Assembly: GCF_036669915.1 (NCBI RefSeq)
Contig: NC_089324.1
Coordinates: 12,835,618 to 12,899,617, forward strand
Direction of reading: 5' to 3'
From: Pocillopora verrucosa
Taxonomy: Eukaryota; Cnidaria; Anthozoa; Scleractinia; Pocilloporidae
DNA: 64,000 nt
Shown: one piece after another, positions 42,365-56,700 of the stretch
Layout: each line of letters opens with the position of its first letter
Numbering within the stretch: the first letter of the stretch is position 1
The notes under the pieces: generated by a model
What the model was told of the DNA's origin: nothing
Databases searched by the model: none
Seen by the model: the letters and a program-made list of their open reading frames with translations, nothing else
Program-made: the position numbers and the translations under genes

Positions 42365-44097
42365 ATTGATATGTGCAACAATCCTGAAAATTGAGGGAAA
42401 GTGGTTTTTAGATCAGTAACAAGCAAGTACAATCATGATATCGCTGCAATTCTCCGCGCTTCTAAACGATTTATTTTAACGACACGGTTGCACATCGTAG
42501 AAGGCCTTATTAAAGTTCGACAGATGAAAAGATTACTCATATTTAAGTGTCGCACTGTGAAATACGTCAATCAAGAGTGAAATACTCGAGAATTTTTAAA
42601 TGGCATCTTTATACAGTTATAGAAAAATTTCAACCCTTTTTTTCAAATCCTTATCAAATAACAAAAACGTTCAGTGTATGACAACAAGACCGTTAATTTC
42701 GAACGAAACAGTTTTTCAAATCGATTGCGTCATATTTGGGAGGAATATATTTAATGATTACAGTAATAATAATACACATTGCAAATATTGAGGATGAAGT
42801 GCTTGTATCACCAGAACTCGTCCCGGGCGATCCGCCGCTTTTGCTTAAAAAAAGTCGATTGGCTGCAATATTCGGGTTAAGGAACCATGTCGTACAAGTG
42901 CATTTCTTTAGAAGACTGAGTACAAAAATACATCGCTAAAATGTTGTCATGAGTGTGACAATGTAAACAAACGTACTCGTTTATTTTTCTTGATATCCTA
43001 CATCTCAGTTTAAATCATTCCCCCAAGGGAAAAAAACCAAATTGGCAAAGAAATTCTTACCTGTTTGTCTTCGAAATCACTGTGAGAACGCAGCTACCCT
43101 CAAAGGAAAAAGCAGTTTTCTTGAAACTGTGCCTAGTGGGTACGCTTGCTTAGATCTTCGTAAATATAACAGGTGTTTTAATCCTATTTAGTCTAGTAAT
43201 TCACAATTACTGCTGAATCTTGAATTTACATTTAAATGCAAACTGACCGACAGGAAAAGAAAACATTTGGGCTTTTCTTCAAAGTCTCACTAAAACGTTT
43301 CCCACATAAAATATATGACTTTTTAGCATTTTTTCTTTCTTATAAATTCTTAGGCTCGATGTAAAAGTATCTTAAATTCGTATTTCGTTAATGTTTCACT
43401 TTAGTTTTTTTAACGGCTTTAAAGGCAACAGTTTGGGGAAATTATAGATAGAGTTCTGTCAAAGAGAAAACTAAAATGATAACAATAATAATTATAGAAA
43501 TAAAAAAACCTACTGGAGCTAAAGAAAAAAAAATGAAAATTTCGACGACTGCTTAATTTTTTGTTCGCTATAATTTGTGCGAGGTTCATTAAAACCAGCG
43601 TGAATTTTTAAGAGCTTTGTTCCATTTGAATGATTGTTTTCAATGATTCACTTGGAGTTGTCATACGACTGACAAATAAACGTGTGTTATCGTACAAGTA
43701 TCCACCGTAAAGAATTCCTGGGCTTGACATCTCGATTAGTCCTTTATCAGATCAGCGAAGGAATGTCCGTAGCTTAACAACTGAGTCATTCGTTACTTGG
43801 AGAGACTAAATAATATTGACGGAAAACTTGCTTAAGAAGTTACTAATAAATAGCTAAAGTGCTACGTAAAACTGTACGTCTGCAGTGTACTGTGCGTCCT
43901 CAGTGTGAATCTTGTACATATTTACTTTTTGTGGTACATTCTTTTAATTACGCTTTGTTAATTCCCTGCCCAACCAATATTACATTGCTTTCTTTATATT
44001 AACAATAGTGTTTGCTTGTTACAATAAATGACAACAAAAAAAGATGAAAAAGAGGGAGAGAAATATTAGATTATTTCATATCTAATTTCTTCGTGTC

Positions 44098-44308
44098 AAG
44101 GTAACAACATATGTGACAAATTGTCTGTGACGCTTTCTCGCGCTAAAAGTTTAAGGTTACAACGTGCACGATGTATTGCCTTTCACGGTTTTACGCGCTA
44201 AGGGCTAAAGGTTATAACACGAATACGTGTAGCGCTTCCATGCGTTAAGGTCAACTGTTACAACATGTGTGATGTATTGCCTGTAACGCTTTCACGCGCT
44301 AAACTGTT
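44098..44308 (+). repeat. Minisatellite, about four units of 45-60 bases
   Basis: Units begin near GGTTACAAC or GTTACAACATGTG and contain GATGTATTGCC and a CACGCGCTAA-like end. Divergence between units is high. Confidence 0.6.
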
Positions 44309-44465
44309 GTATGTTTCAGTTGCTCAACAAGCCCTTAACTTTTTGATAGTCGTTATCGGAATATCGGAAGATATCGACAACTTTTTGAGGTTAAATTTTA
44401 TGTCGAATACACGTCTGTGATCAACAAAACATATTTCGTTCATAGTTGGGTGTAATTTTAAAGAG

Positions 44466-44788
44466 TTATTTCAAGTTATCAAAATATTCTTCAACTGAAT
44501 TGTTAGCATTGTGAGCATAGGTCTCGGCCTTCGACCCACTTTTGAACTGGCCAATACGCATTAGGTTCCCTGTGGGAAAGTGATCTCGCTGTTCGTTTTT
44601 CCACTCTTGATTTCCCATATGGTCTCTGCTGTTCTGTTTCTCGTTCTTTGTCTCTTTTAAGAGTAACAATTCCTTAGTATGTTTGGCTTTCAGATCAGTG
44701 TAGGTTTGACGCATACGTTGTTGTAAGTCTTCGACCATTTCGCGCAGCCGGCTGACATCGTTCATCTGTTCTCTAACATGTTCCAAAC
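44466..44788 (-). CDS. Gene C last exon: coiled-coil tail
   Basis: Phase 1 start, stop TAA at 44468-44466, 107 codons. The first part is a strong heptad-like helix (VSRLREMVEDLQQRMRQTYT, then DLKAKHTKELLLLKETKNEK) that lines up with the tails of A and B. About 50 hydrophilic residues follow that are unique to C. Confidence 0.85.
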
Positions 44789-47700
44789 CTGTAAGCAAGA
44801 AAAAAAAAACACAAAACATCTAAAGAACAATCTTAGAGTTCCTTTGACATAAACGTCTCTTACCTATTGTTACCCAAGTTTTTTTGGAGGTTTAGCCCTC
44901 GCAAAGAGTCGCTATCTGACTATTTTCACTGTTTGTCGGTTATTGTTACATAATCTGTTAGGTTAAGACCAAAAAGTCTTGCAAGGCTGGAGAAAAACTA
45001 CCATCAGAGTTTGTTCGAGTTTCTGTAGAATTAACCAACAGAGAAGAGTAGCCTATCCTGAATGGAATGGTCGTCAACCATAATTATTAGAGCCCAATAA
45101 TTCCTCCAGGTTTCCTGACAGTATTCTGATAGTTTGTTTACTCCTAGCTGAAAAGGGATATGCTAGTGCATACTTCTGAGTGAAGACGGTGATACATATG
45201 TTTACTCTTGCACGTGGAAAGGGTGATACTCATCCTCACTCCTGGTTGGAGAGAAGCTATGAGAGAGTATGGTGCCTTTCGAATGACACAAACAAAGACT
45301 GGAATAGCGCACGAACCCACCAGACTCATAGTCTCCATACGGAATCCGATGCACTAAACGCCAGCTTGGCCCAGTTGTTCGAAGGCCGATTAATGCTGAC
45401 CCATGGTTAAATTTTTATTCTGGGTTTCTTTATTCCTTTGTTCAAAAGCCTTTATATGATATTTTTTTTCTATTCCTTTTAAAGCATCCAATTATCAGAT
45501 TGTAGAAAAAATATTGTACAGAATTTTCTTTTAAAACTTTCAGATCTGAAATCAGATTTCACACTAACCCTGGGTTATCTTAGCCAGACTACGAACAACC
45601 CAGCCCTGGGCAACATTCTAGGAAGTAGGATATGTATCAGTGATGAGCATTTACCTCCATCGTTTCTTATTTTATTATTGCCTCTGCAGCGATACAAAAT
45701 TTCCCATATCAATCCAAGAACCACTGCCACCGCCATGCAAAATCCGCAGTAGAAAACAATATTTTTAAACAGTGGGCTTGAAACTTCAAAAAGGCCTGTA
45801 GACATTTCAAGTACCAAAGGTTTACCGGTCTAGAATTAGGAAAGAGAACAGATCAGTAAATCAGTCAGTCCATCACTCAATCATTCATTCATTTATTAAA
45901 TCGATCAATTAACTAGTCAATCTGTGAAAAAGCTACTTTTAGCATTCATGCCGTTGCTACTTCAGTTGGTCATTTGCTAAGTCTGTTAAACACTCAGAGA
46001 AAATATTTCTCACTTAGGGAGATAAGTTATAAAAGTCAGACAGTCTTCGTTTGTCAGTTAATCAATGGTTCGGTCATTCGTTCGTTTGTCCCTTCGTTCG
46101 TTCGTCCATTCGTTCGTTTGTTCGTTCGTTCGTTCGTTCGTTCGGTCTTTCGTCCATTCGTTTGTTCGTTCGTTCGTTCGTTCGTACGTTTGGTCGTTCG
46201 TTCGGTCGCTCATTCGGTCGTTCGTTCGGTCGTTCGTTCGGTCGTTCGTTCGGTCGTTCGTTCGGTCGTTCGTTCGGTCGTTCGTTCGTTCGTTCGTTCG
46301 TTCGTTCGTCCGTTCATTCGTTCGGTCGTTCGTCAATTAGTTTGTTCGTTCGTTCGTTCGGTCGGTCGGTCGGACGTTAGGTCGTTTAGTCAGTAAGTCA
46401 GTCAGGCAGTCTTTCAGTCGGATAACAATTAATTCAATATATGAAAACAAAAGAAAGTCTTGAATGAAAGCGTAAAACCCTACCTCGATCGAATCGATAT
46501 TCTCCTTGATGTTTTTAAATATATCTGCTATGTTCCCTCGTTTAAACAAGTCAAAGCATTTCTGCAATACGCCAGAATCCCCGCCAAAAACTATACCATA
46601 CGTTGAGGAATAATCGTATATCTTGTATATGTAAAGATGTTTGGCTTTGTCGAAGAGCGCCCTCTCGCTACCAATAGCATACGTATCGAATAAGGCGTGT
46701 ATCACTTTTCCGCTTTCCAAAGCCGAAAACACTTCACGGAATGTTTTGTACGATACTGCAATTTGCAATGATTAATTAATCAGCATTACTTTGTTGGCTG
46801 CAATTGAGAGTCTTTGAAAGTAAGCATTTGGCACTGGCCAGTTTTAACGCAGGTTGATGTGGCTTATAACATGATAGTGCGATCTAGGGTTGTAGCTTCA
46901 ATGGGGGGGGGGGGGGTGAGGTGGTTGCGCACGTATCCCTTTTCTTTATAATTACTTACAATAATGTGCCATACCCCCCAGTCCCATTAGCCACCAAGTT
47001 TAATAAAAGTTCCCCCTTCCTCGCCCAGCCACATATTTAAGGCAATTTGCTCCCTACGCCCCTGGGATTAATCGTTGATACTAAAATCTCTAAAACTCAT
47101 GAAATTAAATTAATAAGGCAACTAAGTCGAGCTGGGGAATAATTTGTTCATTTTTGCTTTCTTAAGAACTCGACCACCAACAAATAATCACTGATTTCGA
47201 AATACGACGCTGAGACTTAAACTCTCAATTGTACAAAACGTATAATAATAAGTTTTTAACTAGAAAATAGATTTCTTCTTTGTGTCTTACCGTTGTCCAT
47301 CTTGGCATTCTTTCGGATTCCAAAGCGAAATTCTGGAGACTGTTGCACGGCTGCTACCTGGGAATCGAAACATAGAGAACATCCGTATTCATGTCCTTCA
47401 CATTGCTCCATTTACAATTCCAATGATAGTGAGAGCGAGAATTTGTTTAACGATTTGAAGCTTCCTGAACAGAAGATCATATCCTTTTGGAGTGAAAACT
47501 ACCTAAAGTCTTTTGTTCTAATATTTTCGCGGATTGCCTCGATCATATGCATCTAAGCACACCGGAAAATTAGCACAATTCAGTTGTTTCCGTTGTAACA
47601 GTTTTATCACTTTACAAAGTTGAAAGCTCTGAAGGCCCCAGCTGAATCATAAGAACTCTATGGTAATCTTTACCTTTTTTCCATAAATATCGAAGTTCAA

Positions 47701-50700
47701 ATCGATAGTAAATGATGTTAAAGCTGTGGTGATGGATCCATTGAGAATCCCTATAATGACAAGTCCCATAAGAATCCAGAACACTGAAAACAAGCGGCCG
47801 TATCCAGTTACTGGCGCCCGGTCACCATAGCTAAAGGGAGATAGAACATATATAACGACCGGCTAGTTAGGTGAAAAATTAAAAACCAAACAAACGAAAA
47901 ATTGTGAACAGCTTTACAACCTATTAATGTATTTGCTGAAATTCTAACTAACCCATTGAATCATACTCGCTAAATCACTCTCTCACTAATTAACTGACTG
48001 ATTGAATGAATGATTTACTGAAAAACAATACGAAAAGAAAATACCATAACTGAGAAACTTGTATAAAATGGGTAAGCACAGTGGCTCACCAATTTAAATC
48101 ATAGCCAATCAGGTGCTCTTTGTGCAGAACTATATTTAGGTCAGCACCTAAAGTAGTCCGGGATTGCAAAGATCGTCGTTATGTGACTAGTATAGATAAG
48201 ATCTATAATCTGGCAAACGTTTGAAAATGATCTTTTTATTTTAAGAAGTATACAGCTGTAATACATACCCAACGGTTGTAGCGGAAATGTATGACCACCA
48301 AACACCTTCACTGGTTCCTCGGATAAAAGATGATTTAAACTGTTCCGTGTTCTCTTCTCTCTCCTAGAAATGGATGAGACAGAGGTAAGGGTAAGAGCTT
48401 TATACAATCATGGAGCCCCAAACATTCAGTCTGATATCGATGATAACTCGTTAGGGGGCAAGAAACAATTTGATAGGGTCGCATGCAACAAGCATGCTGC
48501 AGTATTTGGCCCATCAGCGAGCCCAGTGGTAAAGCATTGCACTTCGAAATCGCAAAGAGCGGAAGATGTTTCATCCAGGTTATCAATCGCTGAAACATCA
48601 CTAATCGCTCGTTTACTCATCTGTTAAACGCGTTATCGACTCTTTCTACATCATTAAATTTATTGGCCCAAGGTGGGCGTTGCCAAAGCGCATTCTTGTT
48701 TTTCATTATGATCTATCTCAGAAAAACAATTTGAGTGCCGTCTGGGAATTTTGAAGCTTAGTTGAAAACTCAACCACTTACCAAATACCATATAACTATT
48801 CCCGATAGGAGTACTGATACCATGGTAATTGCCATAACGGGCCATAAGCCAATAACAGCAGCAAATAAAGAATACTCCTTCGAGTTGTCAACTTTTGTAT
48901 TCACAATGTGAGCTATGCCAGGTGATTGAATAAGGTCAATGAACCTGTAATCGTTTTTATAGCTGTGGATGAGAGAAGAAATAAAAATACAAGAGTTAAA
49001 ATTAGCAGATAATAACTAGGCAGTTTTCAGTGGGTCAGTTAGGAAGTAATCCGGGACTACAAACTGTCGCCTCATCAGTGAGACAGTCGGTCAACGGGCT
49101 GGCAGTTCAATCAGAGGGACAATTAGCTTCCCACGTAGATGCCAAAAGTTTGAACACCTAAAAATTTCAGAAGGGATCCTATAGCAATAAACCTGTTACC
49201 TCTTACAATTTCAAGAAATTATTTTCCTCTAATGAATGACTACTCGAGCTCTGTAAAAAAGAAGTCTGCTGATTTCAGTGTCAGGAATGTGTTACATTAT
49301 AGGCTAAACCCTTTACACCCTAACATCAGTATGCTTACTCTCCATACTGTTCTATGGACATTTCCTAGGGTGCTGACAAGGAAAATTTGTTTAACAATTC
49401 TTGAGCTTTTCTAGAAAAAAAATATCCACAGTTCACTTCAGTTCAGAGTCTTTATCCGCAGTTCAAATATGTGATTTTCATATATTCACAGTTATTTATT
49501 CATCACTTCACGGGTTTATTTGGAACCAACATAAAGACCAGCTCCCAGCTGGCTTGTTAGCTCAGTTGGTAGAGCAATGCACCGGTATCGCAAGGGTCAT
49601 GGGTCCAAATCCCGTACAAGCCGACAATATTTTTCAGGCCTTGTTTTCACAGCTGCTCAAGTACTGTTCATTACCGCGAAGGTCGCTTTCATATTCACGT
49701 CTTTATCCGCAGTTCACATATGTGATTTTTATATATATTTACAGTCATTTATCATTATCATTATGAAGTACCTCGTGTACCAGTTCTTTGTTCTTAACAC
49801 ATTTTCGCGTCATCTGTGATCTCTTAATGAACAGAGGTGCGGCAACATGAAATCCACTTGTTAATTTCATAACCATAAATTACAAAAACAGTCTGTACAC
49901 TTACTTGAGCTTTCCCTCAAATCCAAAAACCGGAAAAGAAAAATCGATCTCTTGCGAAATGTTCTCAACCATATCGTTGTATGTTTTCTTGTTTCGCAAA
50001 GTTTCTTTACTGGTATAGCTGCTGTAGTCAACATAAGATTCTCCATGGCTTCTACAATAGCCACAACACGCAGACACCATGTCCACTACAATTTTTGGAA
50101 TAATTCCACCAATGGGCAAGCTGGATGTGGAATTGTCAATCACGTGGTCAACATATGGCGGGAAAAACATCCAGTTGGTGGTCAATTGCTTGTGACAATA
50201 GCACGTTTCTGTGGGTCAAGGAAAGTGAAAGGTAGAACAAGCTTGGCAAATGCTATGCCGAATGTTATTCCTAGATGAGGAAAACGAGGAACCACTCACT
50301 AATCGAGTTCGAAGTCCATACTGTAAAACAAGGAGCGATTTTTTTTCTCTTTTTTTTGCGTCCGCTTTATTCAACGTCGTTATCTTTCTTCTCTGCCGCG
50401 TTCTTTGCATAAAAACGGAAATATCAACAGTTGATGGGATAACAGTAATTGCTCATTTTACCTGCGAATATCGTCGCACTCGGTCCCTCTCCTTTACGGG
50501 TGGCTCCCCAAACCTCTATTTTGTACACAGTATATCTGTTCAAGTTCTCAAGTGTTGTGGATAAATTACCAGCCGGAAGCACTTTCTCTTGAGGAGTTCC
50601 ATCGAGTTCTGTTCCATCTACTAGCGACATGGGCGTGTAACGAACGCGGTATTCCAGAAGAACACCACACACATTCTGCGGAGGGATTGGACGCCAAGAC

Positions 50701-53700
50701 ACCGGAATGGTGGAAAGAGAAGTGTGGTTTTCAGCCACAAGGTCTTGAGGGGGAAGGTTGGGCACTGGAAACCAGAATAATAGATAAAAATAAATAAAAT
50801 AATAAGAATAATGAATTAATGTTTCTGTTACTGTATATTAGGGCATGTTCCGGTGTTTTAGATCAGTTTTAATCTTGCTAACAATCGAGAGGTAGAGATA
50901 GAAAAAAAAAATAAAGAACAAACAAAGAAATTAACAAAGAAAAAACGAAACAACAAACCAAAAACAACAAACAAACAACAACAAAATAACAAACATACAC
51001 ACGAATCAAAGTCCTCTGATCACAACTCAGAAACGAGGCCTTTTGAACCCTCTGAATTAACCCAAGCGTTTCCCAAGAGATAAAAACTTGACTGACAGCA
51101 GCGCAAAACGTATTTTCAGTGACACGTCAATAACTTCTCAGCTAGCATGTTTTCAGAAAGCGCATCGTGAAACAACCGTTTTTAGAACGAGATTAAACTC
51201 TAAACCAGATCGATTTCAACAAGCTTTCGGAAAACAAAACTAAAAAAACATTTGAACTTATTACTTATTACTCTTTTGAAAACGGGAATCACATGGACTG
51301 TTCACCAAAAGAAAAGCTGTTGATCAAAATATCCTACCACCCTCCTCCGAGGCCACATAGACTGCCTTGCTCCAGGAGCCGTTCTTACATAACGTAACCG
51401 TATGCAGCTGAACACTGTAATTGGTAGAAGATGTCAGTCCATCAATCTCCACCATCGTTTCAGTTGAATTTACTCGAACAGTTATTACCGAGATGCTAGC
51501 GTCAAGTGGCGCAAACTGGATAACATATTCCAGCACGAGTGGGGAGGGGTTAGGTGACCATTTAACACATGCAGAGGAATAGTCCGTCATATTTGCTTTA
51601 ACACGACGCGGTGCAGCCAGTGGACCTGAAGGAACCATGCAAGACTTAAAACAAAAACAATAACAACAACAAAAAAAACATAAACAAACGAAAACAGCAA
51701 CAACAAAGACCAGAACAGCCAAGTGACAAGAAAAAAAAATGACGAGAGGGAAGTGGAAGATATGATGAAAAATAAATGAATTATATAAATAATGAAAATA
51801 AAACAGAATTGAAAAGTTATATTTCCTTTCTTCATATCAAGATATTTCTTTTTCAGACCTTTAGCTGATAAATAAAACCGGCCGATAACGTTTGGAGGAC
51901 AAAATAAACTAAAGAATAAAGTTTGTTTGTATACTTCATTTTTGCGAAGAATCACAAACCAGGAATTAACGCTGATTCTCAGCGAAGAATTTCTACGGTG
52001 TTTCTTAGGCTTCTTTCTTTTAGCTACTCATCCAATTAATCCATTAAATACCAAAATCTCTTCATTGCTCTTGCTGTCGTCCACGCTGTTCTCACGTTGG
52101 CAATTCTGATGGGGGTCAGATTTAGGAGTGATTGTATAATTTGTATTTATTTCGTGAGAGGAAATTTCTTATTCGTCCTTCCTAAGAGTGAAAAGTTTAA
52201 TTTCGAAACAAACAGAAGGTTACCTTTTCTTCCTGTGACAACATAAGTTGGTTCACTTTTTCGGTTCTGGCCGCAAGTCAATGCAAACTCAAGCTCAACA
52301 CTGTAGTTTAAATGAGTTGAGAGATTTTGTATCATAAGGTACTTTCGAGAGAAATCGGAGACATTAATACGTTGTGCCAAATTTGGGGCGACATTTACTT
52401 CGTGATATACAACCGATGATGCGGAGACAGTTTGTTGTCTGGGAAGACAGACGATGATTGACGAGTTACCACGCGTAAATGCAGTCAGCTTTGAAACTGA
52501 AATCGTCATGGAAACAAAGAATGTTATTGCAATAGATTAAGAGTTACTTTTCACTATATTTTTAGACCCTATAAGGGAGAGTCAAAAGAGTTAGCACCAA
52601 CTAACCTTGATTTTTTTTCCTACAACTTGTTCTTAGCACCAACCGTTTAATTTATCACTTTCTTTCACGTCTCCAAGGCAAAATTAGCAAATATGAAGAA
52701 ATTTACTTTTCTTTTGACAGTGGCTCATCGTAGTCTCCAAAATGCTTTAACTCAAAATGGCCTTTGTGCTGACCATAGAGCAAAGCGAAATTACTGACGC
52801 TGGCTAAATCAAATTGTCTCTACAATACAGTCGTGGGTACCAAATTCAAACAATGATACATCGTAAAGCTGTTTTTTTTTCTTTTTTTCGGTAACAGAAC
52901 GTACAAAGTTCTCTGCTAGCTACTATCAGCACATGATGTGATAAGCTCTTTTAAGTATGATTTTTCAATTTTACGCAGAGCTCAGGGTGAAACAAAATAA
53001 GTTTATCCGGTTTAGTTTCTTTATTCACTGGACTATAAGTAATCCCACTTACTAGAAAAGTTACTCGTTTGTATAGCTATAGGAGAGCTTAGCGGACCGA
53101 GTCCCTCTGCAGTCTTTCCAGCCACGCGGACAGAGTAAGTGAGGGACGGGTCGAGACCAGTTAAAGTCGCGACGGTGATGTTAGCTCTAGTTGATAAAAC
53201 CGATGCATTTCCTTGTCCAAAAGGAGTGTAATGTACCTCGTATTCCTCCAGGGAGGGGAAGTGTGGGATTCTTTCCCAGCAGACTTGCAAAGTTGTGGAG
53301 TCTACGCTGGTGACCTTTATTCCACGAGGAGGAACTACGGGAACTGGAACAAACAAGAGGACACCGTGATGCATTCTGATTCAAATCATTATCATCATCA
53401 TTTTGCACACTTGAAGACATTTTTAACGGTCAGTTACTCTTTATACTATATTAGTATATGTAGGGATAGATATTGACTAGGAAATTAGGTTAATTTATGA
53501 CATGGCCTCTAGGCTACGCTTAGCGACCTACTGTGCCATAAGAATTCATAGCATTAAGATATGTAACACCTCTGATATAATAATAATGAGATATGGCTAT
53601 GTGCAAAGTGCAACCACGGTCGACTGAGAGCAACCAAGAAAAAAATCCAGTAAGTAGCGGGGGAGGAGGGGGGGGGGGGGTTTAAATTAAACCGGGACCA

Positions 53701-56700
53701 CCGCATTCAAGTCTAGCATCCCAACTGACTCGGCCACACTGCCTGCAAGAGACAACCTCGGCGGCGCCTCGTGTGCCAATTTTCTTTTTGTTCTTACCAG
53801 ATTTTGACGTCATCCGAGATCTATTACTGTACAGACACACGGTAACATAGAATCTATAGAATTGTTAAATAACCGTTTTATGGCTGAAATGAAACTAACA
53901 TGGTTTCTGGAGCATACTTCCCCCAAGATAGCAGCCTAACCCGAGGAACCCTGACCGCGTTCTTGACTGAAAGCAAACGACTAAGCCTGAACACAACCTT
54001 CCTTATAAGGGAATTCATTGCATACTTCATTGCATGCGCTCACCAGTCTGGTTTGTAATGATGTACACCGTGATGGTCCTTGGTCCAACTTCAAAATCCG
54101 TAAACCCAGCAGCTTGAACAGAATAGTTGGTGAACTCATTCAACCCGGTAAGGAATCTTCTCGAAGTATTTAACGACGTAATAGTTTCATTCAATTCGGC
54201 TAAAGGGGGGGCGCTCCTTTTCCGACGACCAGGTGATTCCATTGGCTTATAAAATATCACATAACCACGCAGCAATTCAAAAGAGAGTGGTGACCAGGAG
54301 ACTTGAATGGCAGACAAGCTCCAAGGAGACAATTCAATCGACGGAGGGGGTTCTTCCAGTGCTGCCGGTAAAACAGAAAAAGCAAATTTTTGTAAATTAC
54401 GAGAATCTGTGGCAACGATGACCATGTCTGACAACCACGAACTTCATAACCACGGTCCAACGGTCGATGTTGCGTAAATAACAAAACATAAAGGAAATGA
54501 AAGATTAGGGACAAAAAACAAGCAAACACAAAAACAGAAAAAACAAGTAAAAGAAAAAGAAAAAAAGAAAAAAGAAGGGAAGAGAGAAACTAAAGAAGAG
54601 GCTATTGTGCTTACTTGTTAATATTACATGAGCTTTATCATAACCTTAGCAAAGTGTCCGATGTAACAGAGACAATATTTCGTCCTGAGTCTCTTTTCTG
54701 CTAAAGGTTTTTCACAAGGCGTATAAATAGCATCCACCAGTTATTTGTAGTTAGGCAACACAAAAGAATCCCATTAACTGATAATCACCCCAATAGAATT
54801 TCATTAACCAGTTATATTCGTTTAGATTTTAGTAGAAATCAACACCATAAGATCTTGAAATATTGATTGACAGTCACCGCGAGGGAATTAATCTTTTAGA
54901 GCCATCCAATATAGAGGAGAATCTGATCATCTTAGTGAAAACAAACAAAAAATAAACATACAGGGAAAAATATAATACACCCAGACAAACTAAGAAGTTG
55001 TAAAAACTAAGGAAACTTACGTTGTCTTTGAGTCTGCACAGTGATTAGCTGACTCCCTGGTCCGATTTCGTACCTGGTGAAACCTGCGATCTGCAAACTG
55101 TAATTTGTCAAAGGCTTGAGGTTGAATATTTCCACTGAGGTGTTACATGCCCCAATATAAGTTTCCATTCTGTTTTGGATCCCAGTGCTGTTGATATCAC
55201 TGAGGTTGTAATAAATTACATATCCTACCAGGTCCCTAAATTCTGTCGCATTCCATTGCAGGAAAATACTTGTAGGACTAGTTCCGGTGGCTTGGAATCC
55301 AGCCGGGTAGACTGTTAATGATTCTAAGAATAAATAGAATATTATTCTAGTCATGATTTCAAAACGTGGAATTAAGAAATACTAAGAAATCATTTGATGA
55401 GGCTGAGCATGATATGATGTATTATCAAAACCGAGGTCTGACTAATCTGTCGAAACCGAAGGCCAAGGCAGATAAGAAAGATACGAGGTTCGATAATTCA
55501 TGATATTATGCGAAACCAAATTAAGTGATCGTTTTATTATAAATTTTCTCTCTGAGTTTGCTAAAGTTTAAGAACACTATACGAAAGAGAGCCTTAAAAA
55601 TAGGTCGACTTTGAACTCTACATGATAACTGCAATATCTGCAGCAGATATCAAGTTATTATGTCAAAATTCACACATTATTGTGGTTAATACAAAAAAAA
55701 TTAGGTTTCACATTTTCTTTCTATTTCGGTTTGTCTTCCTTCCTTTTTTTGTTTGTTTTTTAAATCTTACAGTGTTGGCCTTTTCTTTAAAAAAATATAT
55801 AAATTGCATTACGATTTTCTCATTCGTTAAACAATTCACAGTGGTTATTAACTTTCATTTGAGTGGAGACACACCAGTTCTTCTAACCGTGGGAACAAAC
55901 CAGACACATTTTAGTTGTGGACCTATGAATCATTTACCTTTTGTTGCTACAAAGACCTCATTGCTTAGATTCTTCAGACGATCCGCAAAGACCAAAAGAA
56001 TTAGAATACTGTAATTTGAGGCAGGAAGTAGACCCTGTAATACAACAGAGGAGCGACTGGCGTCATAAACGGTCACATTCTGCGAAGTGATATTGTTGTC
56101 GACCTTCCTGTACTGCACCATATAACCAGTGAGTTGCGGTACAGGTACAGGATCCCAACTGACATGGACTTCAACGGAACTGATAGCACGGGCGGATATA
56201 TTTTCTGGTACTGCAAGTAGAAGGAAATAGCGAACGTTTGGCCGTACAATAAAGCTATAAGAACAGAAACGACGGACACTGCAGGATTGGAGATAAACCA
56301 ATACCTTAACTTGAGATTTTTTTATTCATCAAAACACTACAAGCAAGAACTAGGCAGCACTGCGTTAAGGCATTAGACTTACCTTCTGCTTCAATCATAA
56401 AGTAAACGGGTTCTGAATAAGCACCCAGTATGTTGCCCTCCGCACGCACAGTAACACTGTAGTTAATAAAAATGTTCACATTCTCACACACCAATGAGTG
56501 ATCCAAACCACTAACGACTGTTTCATTACATGTAGCATTATTGCTGGTATAATAAACTGCCGTCACAAGCACTCGGTATTGATGGATTTCTGAAGAATTA
56601 ATGTTCTCCCAATGCACGTGTAAGCCTCTATTTATGCTGTATACAGTAACGTTTTCAGGAGCTGTGCGAAAAATAAAAAAGAAATACACAAAAATGAAAC

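Larger units (their letters stand above)
41958..44465. other. Intergenic region between roadblock gene and gene C
   Basis: No supported coding exon. It holds a long palindrome at 42247-42364 and a minisatellite at 44098-44308, described separately; the rest is AT-rich unique-looking sequence. It contains the 3' flank of gene C. Confidence 0.5.

Noticed and set aside
46055..46400. Long open frames on both strands reading as repeats of RSFV, RSFGRSFG or RTNE
   Set aside because: A four-base TTCG array is open in all plus frames by arithmetic. There is no start context or splice support, and the array lies in an intron of gene C.
48480..48620. tRNA-like AGCCCAGTGGTAAAGC with possible SINE body
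   Set aside because: An A-box-like match only. No B-box at proper distance was found, so it is not listed as a SINE.
49551..49622. A working tRNA gene
   Set aside because: Acceptor, D and T arms pair, but the anticodon stem has mismatches, and the same flanks recur in a second copy. A SINE head fits better.
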